Source of the DNA: Alteromonas gilva
GTDB lineage: Bacteria; Pseudomonadota; Gammaproteobacteria; Enterobacterales; Alteromonadaceae
Length of the DNA: 64,000 bases
Assembly (NCBI RefSeq): GCF_028595265.1
Contig: NZ_JAQQXP010000001.1
Location: forward strand, 930,001 to 994,000
Direction: 5' to 3'
Both the position numbers and the translations under genes were made by a program. Positions 8,471 to 17,532 of the stretch are shown here, piece by piece. How positions within the stretch are numbered: position 1 is the first letter of the stretch; every line of letters starts with the position of its first letter. Under the pieces are notes generated by a model. It worked only from the letters and a program-made list of their open reading frames with translations, was not told the origin of the DNA and made no database searches.

Positions 8471-9454
8471 TTAATAGTAGGGGCCAAGGGTGAGTGGCGG
8501 TTCCTGTAAGGCGGAAAATTGCTCTTTGAGGGCAAGGATCTGTTGTTCCCAGTAGCGCTGCTCGGCGAACCACGGAAAGGCACGTGGAAAGGCCGGATCC
8601 TGCCAACGGTCAGACAACCACGCCATATAGTGTACCATTCGCATGGCACGCAGGGGCTCAATTAAGGCCAGCTCACGGCTGTCAAATTCGCAGAACTCTT
8701 CGTAAGCTTCAATGAGCGTTTCCAACTGCAGCTGTTGTTGCGGTCTGTCGCCATTGAGCATCATCCATAAATCCTGTACCGCAGGCCCCATACGACTGTC
8801 ATCCAAATCGACAAAAGTCGGTCCGTCACGCCATAAAATATTACCGGCATGACAATCGCCATGCAGGCGAATCAGTCCAAACGGTTTGTATTGATTCGTC
8901 GCCAGGGTAATGACCTGATCAAGAATGGTAAAAAACGCGGTGTGCAGATTCTCTGGCACCAGTGTGCTTTGCGCCAGAGTCTGGCGCGGACGCGTTAAAT
9001 AGCTTTCAATGGTAATGGTAGGGCGATGGGCAAAAGGGGTACTGCTGGCTACTTTGTGCATCCGGCCAATAAAGCGGCCCATCCATTCAAGATGATCCAG
9101 GTTATCCAGTTCAAACTGACGGCCACCTACCGAGTCGAACAGGGCAAACCGGTATTGATGCGCGGCATGCAGGGTTTCACCGTCATGGGCTAATGGCGCC
9201 ACCACCGGAATTTCAGCATCAGCCAGGGCCTGGCTAAAGGCATGCTCTTCGAGGATTTGCTCGTTAGACCAACGGCCCGGCCGATAGAACTTTACGACAT
9301 AGCGCTTTTGTTCATCACTTAAAAACTGATACACACGGTTTTCGTAACTGTTGAGTGCCAACAGGCCGGACTGCGGATAAATGCCGCACTGTTCAAGTGC
9401 GTCAAGAATCGTATCGGGTGACAGTTCGGCAAAAGTAAAGTCACTCTCTTTCAT
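8471..9454 (-). CDS. srkA: Stress response kinase A (YihE family)
   Basis: A Ser/Thr protein kinase with an aminoglycoside-phosphotransferase-like fold, cytoplasmic, linked in E. coli to the Cpx envelope stress response. Visible motifs are the nucleotide-loop region SYENRVYQF, the catalytic loop LHGDCHAGNILW and the metal-binding VDLDDSRMGP; 328 residues is the normal length. ATG at 9454 is chosen because the longer frame would overlap ccoG. It starts 7 bases after the ccoG stop, so the two are probably co-transcribed. Confidence 0.92.
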   Translation of the reverse strand: MKESDFTFAELSPDTILDALEQCGIYPQSGLLALNSYENRVYQFLSDEQKRYVVKFYRPGRWSNEQILEEHAFSQALADAEIPVVAPLAHDGETLHAAHQYRFALFDSVGGRQFELDNLDHLEWMGRFIGRMHKVASSTPFAHRPTITIESYLTRPRQTLAQSTLVPENLHTAFFTILDQVITLATNQYKPFGLIRLHGDCHAGNILWRDGPTFVDLDDSRMGPAVQDLWMMLNGDRPQQQLQLETLIEAYEEFCEFDSRELALIEPLRAMRMVHYMAWLSDRWQDPAFPRAFPWFAEQRYWEQQILALKEQFSALQEPPLTLGPYY

Positions 9455-9461
9455 GGTTTCT

Positions 9462-10895
9462 CTATCGGTAAAGGAATTTGGAAGGCTCACTGACCTCAAC
9501 GATACTGCCATCAGCTTCCGTTGTTGACACATGAAAGTAAATTTCAGTGACCCGCTCTGATAAATTTTGCGGGTCGGTTGCCACTGATATGGGCAAACTA
9601 TACAGTTCGCCGCCTGCAACAGTCACAACTTGTTCACCAATGTACTCGTATTCGGGGAAACCTTCTACCTTAATCGTGTAGGTATGCGTGGATTGTGATT
9701 TGTTTAGCACTTTTAAGGTGTATACATTTTCAATATCGCCGTTGTTATTTTCACGGTACAAGGAGTTGCGATCGCGGATGATATCAACCTCAAGCGGTAC
9801 GCGGGTGACAATATCTGCCAACAGTAAACCAGTCATTACCAGCAACACCACAAAGTACCCAATCAGCTTGGGGCGCAGGATTCGTGTGGTGCCGCCAGCC
9901 AGTTCATGTTCGGATGTGAAGCTGATGAGCCCTTTAGGGTAATTCATTTTCTCCATGACGCCATTACAGGCATCTACGCAGGCACCGCAGTTGATACACT
10001 CGTACTGCAGTCCGTTGCGAATATCAATACCGGTGGGGCACACCTGCACACACAGGTTGCAGTCTATGCAGTCTCCCAGGCCTTTGTCGGCCAGCTCGCC
10101 GTGATCCAGTTTACGGGAGCGGGGGCCGCGCTGTTCACCACGGTTTGGATCGTAGGACACAGTAAAGGTATCTTTGTCGAACATTGCAGATTGAAAGCGC
10201 GCATAAGGGCAAATGTGCGTACACATAATTTCACGCATCCAGCCGGCATTTGCATAGGTGCAAACGGTAAAAAATATCACCGAAAATCCAGCCCAAAAGC
10301 CCACGTCGAATGTAAAGAAGTTAATAAATAGCGAGCCAACAGGCGTGAAGTAGCCAACAAAGGTCAGTGAGGTTAACAGTGCAACAGCTATCCAGGCCGA
10401 ATGTTTCGCTGTTTTACGTAAAAACTTGTCTACGTCCATTGGACGCTCGTCAAGCTTAATACGCTTATTACGATTACCTTCACATTTTTCTTCAAACCAG
10501 GTGTAAATGTATGTCCAGGTAGTTTGGGGACACATAAAACCACACCATACCCGGCCAGCAAAAGTGGTAACAAAAAACAGCGCAAAGGCTGATACAATAA
10601 AGATATATGCTAACAATGTCAGATCCTGCGGCCACAATGTTAGCGAGAAAATGGTAAAACGCTGATCAACGATGTTAAGCAGTACAGCCTGGTGACCGTC
10701 GTACTGAATCCACGGTACTGCTGCAAATAATGCAATAAAGAAGAAACCAAAAAAACGCCGGAAACTTTCCAGCGGGCCTTTAACTGCGCGAACGTATATC
10801 CGGCTGCGCGAGTTGTATCGCTTAGACTCATCAACCTTTTTTGGCTTGTGAACTTTTACCGGACTCACGTTCTTCACCGGAATTTGATCGTTCAT
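9462..10895 (-). CDS. ccoG: Cytochrome cbb3 oxidase maturation iron-sulfur protein CcoG
   Basis: A membrane-bound ferredoxin-like protein that acts as a cupric reductase during copper delivery to cbb3-type oxidase. The 477 residues contain about five membrane helices in the N-terminal half, a conserved WCGFMCPQTTW, and two [4Fe-4S] clusters CIDCNLCVQVCP and CINCGACVDACN near residues 265-310. The C-terminal 110 residues form the Ig-like periplasmic domain of the RdxA/FixG family. No ccoNOQP or ccoHIS genes are present here. A candidate FNR site lies 68-81 bases upstream. Confidence 0.94.
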   Translation of the reverse strand: MNDQIPVKNVSPVKVHKPKKVDESKRYNSRSRIYVRAVKGPLESFRRFFGFFFIALFAAVPWIQYDGHQAVLLNIVDQRFTIFSLTLWPQDLTLLAYIFIVSAFALFFVTTFAGRVWCGFMCPQTTWTYIYTWFEEKCEGNRNKRIKLDERPMDVDKFLRKTAKHSAWIAVALLTSLTFVGYFTPVGSLFINFFTFDVGFWAGFSVIFFTVCTYANAGWMREIMCTHICPYARFQSAMFDKDTFTVSYDPNRGEQRGPRSRKLDHGELADKGLGDCIDCNLCVQVCPTGIDIRNGLQYECINCGACVDACNGVMEKMNYPKGLISFTSEHELAGGTTRILRPKLIGYFVVLLVMTGLLLADIVTRVPLEVDIIRDRNSLYRENNNGDIENVYTLKVLNKSQSTHTYTIKVEGFPEYEYIGEQVVTVAGGELYSLPISVATDPQNLSERVTEIYFHVSTTEADGSIVEVSEPSKFLYR

Positions 10896-11215
10896 TAGAC
10901 TACCTTTATTTGAACAGAAGAAGATTACGGTAGTAGTTTACCAAAGGGTATATTAATTTTAATTAATATAGATCAAACACAACCACTAACGTCGCTCAGA
11001 ATTCACTGCGGCGCATAGTCTATAACATTTCATACCGTTGCACACATAGTGCCACCTGATGAGTTTTAGGTTTATACTTATCTGGCAAGAGACGCGCTCG
11101 TGAGACTGACTGTCGCGGGACTATAACGCTTTTATAACTAAGTATAAAAGACATGATTTTTTTACATGTCGTTGTTGAGTAAACTCATCCTATTAGTTTA
11201 GGAGTATCGTCAGGT
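10896..11215. other. Divergent regulatory region between ccoG and a small membrane protein gene
   Basis: 320 bases with no gene. It contains the FNR-like site at 10963-10976 on the ccoG side and AT-rich, TATAA-containing sequence around 11121-11160 that may serve the gene at 11216. Confidence 0.5.
10963..10976. promoter_or_regulatory. Candidate FNR/ANR site upstream of ccoG
   Basis: TTAATATAGATCAA matches the palindromic FNR consensus TTGATnnnnATCAA at 9 of 10 defined positions. Oxygen control of cbb3 maturation genes by FNR is established in other bacteria, which supports the match. Confidence 0.6.
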
Positions 11216-11590
11216 ATGTTTCGTTCAGTTGTACTGATCATTGAAATCTCAATTTTAGTGGTGGTGTTGCAGTTACCCTTCGTCCAGTCTTTGTTCGCGG
11301 ATGTTCAGGTCAGTCTGAGTGACTGGATGACCGAAATCGCGATGCGCGAAGAGCGAGCGCAACTTGCTGATATCAAAAAAGGGATTGCGGCACAGTATTC
11401 AGCTATGCGGCCTTATCAACAGGAATACGTTGATTCAGTACTGTCGACACGAGCGCAAACCATGTATTTTTATCATGCGTACTGTATCAACAATGACATT
11501 AACCCTTATGTCTATGGCGCGACACTGGCATCAATGTGCACCGAAATTGATAGCTCCGCCATTTTAGGCTCCGGTCAGAAGGACGCTTAG
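11216..11590 (+). CDS. Small single-pass membrane protein, unknown function
   Basis: 124 residues, not recognised. Residues 4-27 are a strong hydrophobic segment (signal anchor or uncleaved signal), followed by a soluble, mainly helical part with two cysteines (YCINN, SMCTE) that could form a periplasmic disulfide. A ribosome site AGGAG lies about 12 bases before the ATG. It is in the same direction as the DUF3016 gene but 199 bases away, so probably separate. Confidence 0.65.
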   Translation: MFRSVVLIIEISILVVVLQLPFVQSLFADVQVSLSDWMTEIAMREERAQLADIKKGIAAQYSAMRPYQQEYVDSVLSTRAQTMYFYHAYCINNDINPYVYGATLASMCTEIDSSAILGSGQKDA

Positions 11591-11789
11591 CATGACAATC
11601 GACAGGCCCGTCCTCTTTTCCCGTTCAGAATCTGTTCAGTGAGCGGGTACTATTTTTGGATTAAACTTTTTAGCGTTATTGTGTTCTAACTACCCAATAA
11701 CGGCGGAATTGCGTTAATGTGTTAGTCACTGATCGGAATGTCGCTATCTGTAACAGATTCAATTTCAACGTATCTGCTAGGAGTCAACA

Positions 11790-12323
11790 ATGCAAAAATT
11801 GGCCACAAAATGGTTTGTAATCCCGGCATTAGCATGTTTATCGGGCTGGGTTTATGCCGAAGATAATTCATCGAAAGAACAACCGCTGGTAGAGATTACC
11901 TGGCAGGAGCCTGAGTCTTATACCGATGTAAAGCCAGGCAATGAATCCCGCAAACGCTTCAGAGAGCGTGTGTTCAAAGAACTGGATGAGTATTTCAATA
12001 AACTTGCTGAACAACTACCGGAAGGGCAGACGTTAAATGTAACGGTCACGAATTTGGATTTGGCCGGTCAGGTTTGGCCAACATTTGGCATGGGGGCCCG
12101 CGACATTCGCATTATTGAGTCGATGTTTATCCCGCGTATGGCTTTTAGTTATGAATTGAAAGAGGGCGGACAGGTGATGAAATCGGCTGAGGTCAGCATT
12201 AAAGATATGTCGTTTATGAACAGCACTGCGCGGTTTCGCACCAATGAGCCATTTGCTTATGAGAAATTCATGATTAAACGCTGGTTTAACCAGGAGTTCG
12301 ATAGTGCTCTGGCGAGCTCGTAA
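11790..12323 (+). CDS. Exported DUF3016 protein
   Basis: 177 residues with a signal peptide ending VYA near residue 23. The rest has the DUF3016 pattern: VEITWQEPESYTDVKPGNES, a charged helix, and LNVTVTNLDLAGQVWP, then strands to the C-terminus. Function is unknown; it is expected in the periplasm. AGGAG lies 7 bases before the ATG and a strong terminator follows, so it is transcribed alone or with little downstream. Confidence 0.8.
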   Translation: MQKLATKWFVIPALACLSGWVYAEDNSSKEQPLVEITWQEPESYTDVKPGNESRKRFRERVFKELDEYFNKLAEQLPEGQTLNVTVTNLDLAGQVWPTFGMGARDIRIIESMFIPRMAFSYELKEGGQVMKSAEVSIKDMSFMNSTARFRTNEPFAYEKFMIKRWFNQEFDSALASS

Positions 12324-12355
12324 TGAGACTACACCGCAACTAATCTTGCTACTAT

Positions 12356-12382
12356 AAAACCCGGCCACCGTGCCGGGTTTTT
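12356..12382 (+). terminator. Rho-independent terminator after the DUF3016 gene
   Basis: AAAACCCGGC, a short loop, GCCGGGTTTTT. Confidence 0.88.
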
Positions 12383-12519
12383 ACTTTAGTCCCTGCCTGT
12401 AACACCGATATGTCCGCCTTTAAACCATAACTGATGATGACAGCATGCTTAGGGTGCTATTTCGTCGGTAAAAATGCCTTAAGCCCGCAGTAAATTGAGC
12501 AAAATAACATAGCTCAGAA

Positions 12520-13080
12520 TCATTCGATGTGAGACGGAGCGAGAACAAATGCGTCGCGTACCGGAATAAAGGTGTCGGGCTCATGCAGTTGCGCTTGGTT
12601 TAGCTCAAAAGGGCTGACCCTTTCTATGCGGGTAATTTTGCTGCTTGCCCAATGAGGCGCTTCGAACCTGGCGGGCAAATCGGCCAGGGACACCTCACTG
12701 CGGCAATGGAACACGGGGTTGCCTGAGTCGGTATGGGTTAATAACCGGCCAACTTCTACATTCAGACCGGTTTTCTCCCACACTGCCCGGTGTGCGCCGC
12801 AGCGCGGCGACTCCTGTAGGGTAACGGCGCCGGATGGCAAGGCTAGCAACGCCGATGATCGGTGCCTGACCATTAAAACAGTGTCGTGAGTACGAATTAA
12901 ACATGCCGCCTCACTGACCATGGACGACCCTGAATAGGGCGTAGCATCATGCGCCACTCTGCACATTGGCGTAGCTGGACGCTCGGGCTGGCAGCCTAAA
13001 AGCGTTAAAACCCATAAAATAGCTGTTAAACGCGCCCCCGGCTTTGCGTTATCAGGTAGAATTAAACCTCTAAAAAACAT
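12520..13080 (-). CDS. Nudix-like lipoprotein with an altered Nudix box
   Basis: 186 residues. A hydrophobic stretch ending LLGC at about residue 29 looks like a lipobox, so a lipid-anchored envelope location is predicted, which is rare for a Nudix fold. The fold is suggested by CLIRTHDTVLMVRHRSSALLALPSG and a Nudix-box-like segment from G84 (GAVTLQE, then RAVWEKTGL). The catalytic core REUxEE reads RAVWEK, so one key glutamate is missing and another replaced by lysine; hydrolase activity is doubtful. It is divergent from the RND efflux pair. It could also be a cytoplasmic protein with a misassigned start. Confidence 0.6.
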   Translation of the reverse strand: MFFRGLILPDNAKPGARLTAILWVLTLLGCQPERPATPMCRVAHDATPYSGSSMVSEAACLIRTHDTVLMVRHRSSALLALPSGAVTLQESPRCGAHRAVWEKTGLNVEVGRLLTHTDSGNPVFHCRSEVSLADLPARFEAPHWASSKITRIERVSPFELNQAQLHEPDTFIPVRDAFVLAPSHIE

Positions 13081-13146
13081 TCACTATCAGGTTCCGACGT
13101 CTGCTTGTTTTAACCAAAACGTAGCGTCACTATAGCAGGATTCATT

Positions 13147-14214
13147 ATGGCATTGGGTAAAAAGCTGTCACCGTTGTTGTTTGGTTTGGTATTGCTGATT
13201 GGATTGCTGGCATATCTCAATTGGCCACAACAAGTCAGCGAGCAAAAAAGTGCTCAAAAACAAACGCCGGTGACGGTATTTGCGGTGGAAAAAAGACTGT
13301 TCCCGGTGACAATTGATGCGCTGGGCACTGCTAAAGCCAACGAGTCGGTAACATTGACTGCGCAGGTTACCGACACCGTTACCCGGGTCTTGTTTGAAGA
13401 CGGTGATAAAGTCGACGCAGGGCAGCTGTTAGTGCAGTTAAACGATGTCGAAGAAGTGGCCAGAGTGGCGCAGTTGCAGGTAAGCCTGGAAGAAGCTAAA
13501 CGCCAGCTAAAACGTATTAAAAACCTGGCCCGCACCAGTGCCGCGTCTGAGCAGTTGCTTGATGAGCAGCAAGCCCTGGTAAAGTCATTGGATGCACAAA
13601 TTTCGGTGGCCAATGCACAACTTGCCGATTTGCAAATAAAAGCGCCATTTAGCGGTAGCCTCGGTATACGCCAGGTAAGTGTGGGCTCACTTCTTCGGCC
13701 CGCCGATGTGATTACAACGCTGGATGATCTCAGTGTTATCAAAGTTGATTTTAATGTGGCGGAGAATCACCTCGCCAGCATGGCGGTAGGGCAAAAAGTC
13801 ACCGCGAAATCGGTAGCGTATCCGGGGCGTGAGTTCAGTGGCGAAATTGTCGCTATTGATTCGCGGGTCGACCCGGTTACCCGCTCGATTCTATCCCGTG
13901 CGGTTATCAACAACCCTCAGGCTGAGCTTCGCCCCGGCATGCTCATGCAGGTTACCATTGAAAAACAAGTGCTCGACACCCTGGTAGTGCCGGAAGAGGC
14001 GCTGGTACCCAATGCCGACAAGCAGTTTGTTTATGTGGTTGCTGAAAACAACGTAGTGCGTGAGCGTGAAGTGATAATTGGCGAACGTCGCCCGGGCTGG
14101 GTGCAGGTTGTTGAAGGACTGAACATTGGTGAGCGCATTATTATTGAGGGCACCTTGCGCGTGCGCGATGGCTCTCAGGTTAAAGTACTCAATAGCGATA
14201 CATTGGAGAGCTAA
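13147..14214 (+). CDS. RND efflux periplasmic adaptor (membrane fusion protein)
   Basis: Connects an RND pump to an outer-membrane channel. 355 residues: an N-terminal membrane anchor (residues 8-25), a barrel-sandwich lipoyl half (VLFEDGDKVDAGQLLVQL), a short alpha-hairpin (about 100-160), the second lipoyl half (IKAPFSGSLGIRQVSVGSLL), then beta-barrel and membrane-proximal domains (LRPGMLMQVTI, VVPEEALV). It lacks a lipobox. It starts 2 bases before the pump gene, so the two form an operon. No TolC-type gene is nearby. Confidence 0.92.
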   Translation: MALGKKLSPLLFGLVLLIGLLAYLNWPQQVSEQKSAQKQTPVTVFAVEKRLFPVTIDALGTAKANESVTLTAQVTDTVTRVLFEDGDKVDAGQLLVQLNDVEEVARVAQLQVSLEEAKRQLKRIKNLARTSAASEQLLDEQQALVKSLDAQISVANAQLADLQIKAPFSGSLGIRQVSVGSLLRPADVITTLDDLSVIKVDFNVAENHLASMAVGQKVTAKSVAYPGREFSGEIVAIDSRVDPVTRSILSRAVINNPQAELRPGMLMQVTIEKQVLDTLVVPEEALVPNADKQFVYVVAENNVVREREVIIGERRPGWVQVVEGLNIGERIIIEGTLRVRDGSQVKVLNSDTLES

Positions 14215-14216
14215 AT

Positions 14217-17200
14217 ATGTGGTTATCTGATGTATCGGTAAAGCGGCCGGTTTTTGCTTCGGTAACAAACTTACTGCTTATTATCTTTGGCATAGTGTCG
14301 TTTTCGATGTTGTCGTTGCGGGAATATCCGGATATCGACCCACCTATCGTGAGTATTAATACCAATTACCCGGGGGCGTCAGCTAACATCGTTGAAACCC
14401 GCATCACCCAATTGTTGGAAGATCGCATTAGCGGTATCGAGGGCATCAAAAATATTACCTCTACCAGCCGCAATGGCCGTTCTGATATCACCATAGAGTT
14501 TGAACTCGCACGCGATATTGACGCCGCGTCGAACGACGTACGCGAACGGGTGAGCCGGGCGCTGAATAACTTGCCTGATCAGGCCGATCCGCCGGAAGTG
14601 TCCAAATCGAACTCTGATGAACAACCCATCATGTGGTTTAACCTTCGCAGTACCAACTTAAATACCATGGAGCTTACCGATTACGCTGAGCGTTATTTGG
14701 TTGACCGCCTGTCGATAGTAAACGGCGTCGCCAGGGTGCGCATTGGCGGCGGTCGGACTTATGCCATGAAAGTATGGCTCGACCGCACAGCCATGGCCGC
14801 ACGGGATGTGACGGTGGCTGATGTCGAAGCTGTCATTCGCTCTGAAAACGTGGAGTTACCTGCCGGTCAGGTTGAGTCGTTAAATCGTGATTTTGAGGTG
14901 CGGGTAGCACGTAGCTTTTTAACCCCTGATGATTTTGCGGCGCTGACAGTGGCAGTTGGCGCTGAAGGTTACCTGGTCAGACTGGGCGATATTGCCAAGG
15001 TAGAACTCACCGCCGTAGAGGATGAAACCGAATTCCGTGGTGACGGGGTTAATATGATTGGCCTTGGTATCATCAAGCAATCGAAGGGCAATACCCTGGA
15101 AGTGGCCCGTGCCGCCCGGGCGCAAATCGAGCGCATCAAGCAAACGTTGCCCGACAACATTTTTATTGTCTCAAGCTACGACTCGTCGGTATTTATTGAG
15201 CAGTCGATCTCTGAGGTCTACAACACGCTCGGTATTGCCATGTTGCTGGTGGTGATTGTAATTTATTTGTTCCTGGGTAACTTAAGTGCAACGCTCATCC
15301 CGGCGATCACGGTACCGGTATCGTTGATAGCGGCGTTTATAGTGATGCTGGCGCTAGGCTTTTCAATCAACCTGCTCACGCTGCTGGCCATGGTGCTTGC
15401 CATTGGCCTGGTGGTTGATGATGCGATTGTGGTGCTGGAGAACATTCACCGCCGCATTGAAATGGGTGAGCCGGCCATACTGGCCGCGTACCGTGGTACC
15501 CGTGAAGTTGGGTTTGCCGTTATCGCGACGACAATGGTATTGATATCCGTGTTTGTGCCGTTGGTATTTTTAGATGGCAATGTGGGCCGCCTGTTTACCG
15601 AATTTGCCCTGGCCATTGCGGCTGCCGTGGCGTTTTCCAGCGTCACAGCACTCACCCTGTCTCCTATGCTGGGCTCGCTTTTGCTGCGTAAAAGCGAACG
15701 AAGCGGATTTGGTAGCTGGCTGGATAAACGTTTCCAAAAACTAGAGAGTGGCTACTACAATACTCTGGGTAAAACCATTCACCAGCCAATTATGATGGTG
15801 TTATTGCTAATACTGGCAGTGGGCGCAATCTATCAGCTCCACGAGCGTATTCCGGCCGAATTTACCCCTAAAGAAGACCGTAGTAATTTCTTTATTACCA
15901 TGCAGTCGCAAGAAGGCGCCAGCTTTGAGAGCAACGCCAGAAATTTGCGTAAAATTGAAGATATTGTTATGGAATACCGCGAAGCCGGCGAACTTGACCG
16001 CGTGTTGGTGCGCGCACCAGGGTGGGGCGGTCGCGCAGGTATCGTGGTGGTAGGCGTTGTACCCTGGGATGAGCGCGACCGCAGCAGCTTTGAAATTATG
16101 GACGAAATCAGTGGGCGCTTGAGTGTGATCCCCGATGTGACCGCCTTTGCCATTATGCGCTCAGGTATTGGCGGCGGCGGTTTTAACCGGCCTGTACAGT
16201 TTGTATTGCAGGGCGACACCTACGAAAACCTTGCCGAATGGCGCGATATCCTCATAGAAAAAGCCTCTGAAAACCCCAATCTCATTCGTATTGACTCGGA
16301 TTATAAGTCGACCTCACCGCAGGTACTGATTGAAATTGATCGCGATCGCGCCGCTGATTTAGGGGTGTCGATTAGCGATGTGGGCAGAACGCTTGAAACC
16401 ATGCTGGGCCAGCGACGAGTATCAACCTTCCTAGACCGCGGCGAAGAGTATGACGTGATTTTGGAAGGCGTTGAGGCTGAATTCAGAAGCCCGGATAGCA
16501 TAGAAAATCTTTATGTACGTTCCGGTTATACCGGCAAACTGATCCCGCTCGACAATTTACTGAGCTTTAAAGAACAGGCCACCTCAGCGCAGCTTAATCG
16601 CTACAACCGTATGCGCTCGGTGACCATTTCAGCTAACTTAGCCAATGATTATTCCCTCGGCGAAGCGCTGGCGTATCTGGAGAATATCGTGGCCACTGAA
16701 TTACCCGATTCGGTTTCGATAGACTATAAAGGTGAGTCACAGCTGTATCAGGAATCAGGTAATTCCTTTGTGTTTGTCTTCTTGCTAGCGTTGTCGATTA
16801 CCTATCTTATTCTGGCTGCCCAGTTTGAAAGCTGGGTGCATCCGCTGGTTATCATGATGACGGTGCCGCTGGCCTTACTGGGCGCGTTTATAGGCATGTA
16901 TTTTGCCGGTATGTCACTCAATATTTATAGCCAGATTGGGCTGGTCATGTTGATTGGCCTGGCGGCCAAAAACGGTATTCTGATTGTAGAGTTTGCTAAC
17001 CAGCTCAGAGACGCGGGCACAGAGTTCGAAGAAGCGCTGCGCAAGGCATCGGCGATGCGTTTACGCCCTATAGTCATGACTGGTTTTACCACCGTATTTA
17101 GCAGTATTCCACTGGTGATAGCCTCAGGCGCGGGCGCAGAAAGCCGCGCAGCAATAGGCATGGTGATATTCTCAGGGGTGCTGGTATCGGCATTTTTAAC

Positions 17201-17318
17201 GCTGTATATCGTACCTACCGCCTATTACTGGATGGCCCGCAATACCGGTTCACCACTTAAGCGTACCCATAAGCTGGAAGAGTTAGACAAAGCTATGCCT
17301 TACGTGAAAGGCGAATAG
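14217..17318 (+). CDS. RND multidrug efflux transporter (AcrB/VexD family)
   Basis: A 1033-residue inner-membrane proton-drug antiporter with 12 predicted helices and two large periplasmic loops. It has the HAE1-family start (MWLSDVSVKRPVFASV), SREYPDIDPP-like porter sequence, and the paired acidic residues of TM4 in GLVVDDAIVVLENI. The C-terminal part shows GLAAKNGILIVEFANQ. Substrates cannot be told from sequence. It is translationally close-coupled to the adaptor gene upstream. A TolC-like protein must be supplied from elsewhere. Confidence 0.95.
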   Translation: MWLSDVSVKRPVFASVTNLLLIIFGIVSFSMLSLREYPDIDPPIVSINTNYPGASANIVETRITQLLEDRISGIEGIKNITSTSRNGRSDITIEFELARDIDAASNDVRERVSRALNNLPDQADPPEVSKSNSDEQPIMWFNLRSTNLNTMELTDYAERYLVDRLSIVNGVARVRIGGGRTYAMKVWLDRTAMAARDVTVADVEAVIRSENVELPAGQVESLNRDFEVRVARSFLTPDDFAALTVAVGAEGYLVRLGDIAKVELTAVEDETEFRGDGVNMIGLGIIKQSKGNTLEVARAARAQIERIKQTLPDNIFIVSSYDSSVFIEQSISEVYNTLGIAMLLVVIVIYLFLGNLSATLIPAITVPVSLIAAFIVMLALGFSINLLTLLAMVLAIGLVVDDAIVVLENIHRRIEMGEPAILAAYRGTREVGFAVIATTMVLISVFVPLVFLDGNVGRLFTEFALAIAAAVAFSSVTALTLSPMLGSLLLRKSERSGFGSWLDKRFQKLESGYYNTLGKTIHQPIMMVLLLILAVGAIYQLHERIPAEFTPKEDRSNFFITMQSQEGASFESNARNLRKIEDIVMEYREAGELDRVLVRAPGWGGRAGIVVVGVVPWDERDRSSFEIMDEISGRLSVIPDVTAFAIMRSGIGGGGFNRPVQFVLQGDTYENLAEWRDILIEKASENPNLIRIDSDYKSTSPQVLIEIDRDRAADLGVSISDVGRTLETMLGQRRVSTFLDRGEEYDVILEGVEAEFRSPDSIENLYVRSGYTGKLIPLDNLLSFKEQATSAQLNRYNRMRSVTISANLANDYSLGEALAYLENIVATELPDSVSIDYKGESQLYQESGNSFVFVFLLALSITYLILAAQFESWVHPLVIMMTVPLALLGAFIGMYFAGMSLNIYSQIGLVMLIGLAAKNGILIVEFANQLRDAGTEFEEALRKASAMRLRPIVMTGFTTVFSSIPLVIASGAGAESRAAIGMVIFSGVLVSAFLTLYIVPTAYYWMARNTGSPLKRTHKLEELDKAMPYVKGE

Positions 17319-17365
17319 CGCGTTGTTTTGTTAGTTGCGTTTATTGGCGCGGGCGACAACGAACA

Positions 17366-17392
17366 AATATCAATAAAAGGTGATATTTGGCG
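17366..17392 (+). terminator. Hairpin after the RND operon
   Basis: CAAATATCA and TGATATTTG around a short loop, about 48 bases after the pump stop. AT-rich and without a clear T-run; a weak candidate. Confidence 0.35.
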
Positions 17393-17417
17393 TTAATTCG
17401 TTTATGCTGGCTTGAAT

Positions 17418-17523
17418 TCAAGGATGAAGCGAATGCTGAACTCAGCATTCGGCCAGCGCTGCTGAGTGCTCGCAGGAGGCGAGGTATTGTCTTGTCCTTG
17501 ATGTGTTAATTTATAATCAAGGA
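17418..17523 (+). promoter_or_regulatory. Structured leader with alternative hairpins before a lipoprotein gene
   Basis: Three elements are visible. A perfect 10-bp hairpin lies at 17430-17451. TCCTTGAT (17495-17502) can pair with ATCAAGGA (17516-17523), hiding the AAGGA ribosome site of the gene at 17533. The same TCCTTGA can instead pair with TCAAGGA at 17418-17424. The two pairings exclude each other, as in RNA switches. Ligand, if any, is unknown. Confidence 0.45.
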
Positions 17524-17532
17524 TGCAAGAAC

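Noticed and set aside
9455..9619. Extended SrkA start
   Set aside because: It lies inside ccoG and adds residues absent from the family; ATG 9454 fits.
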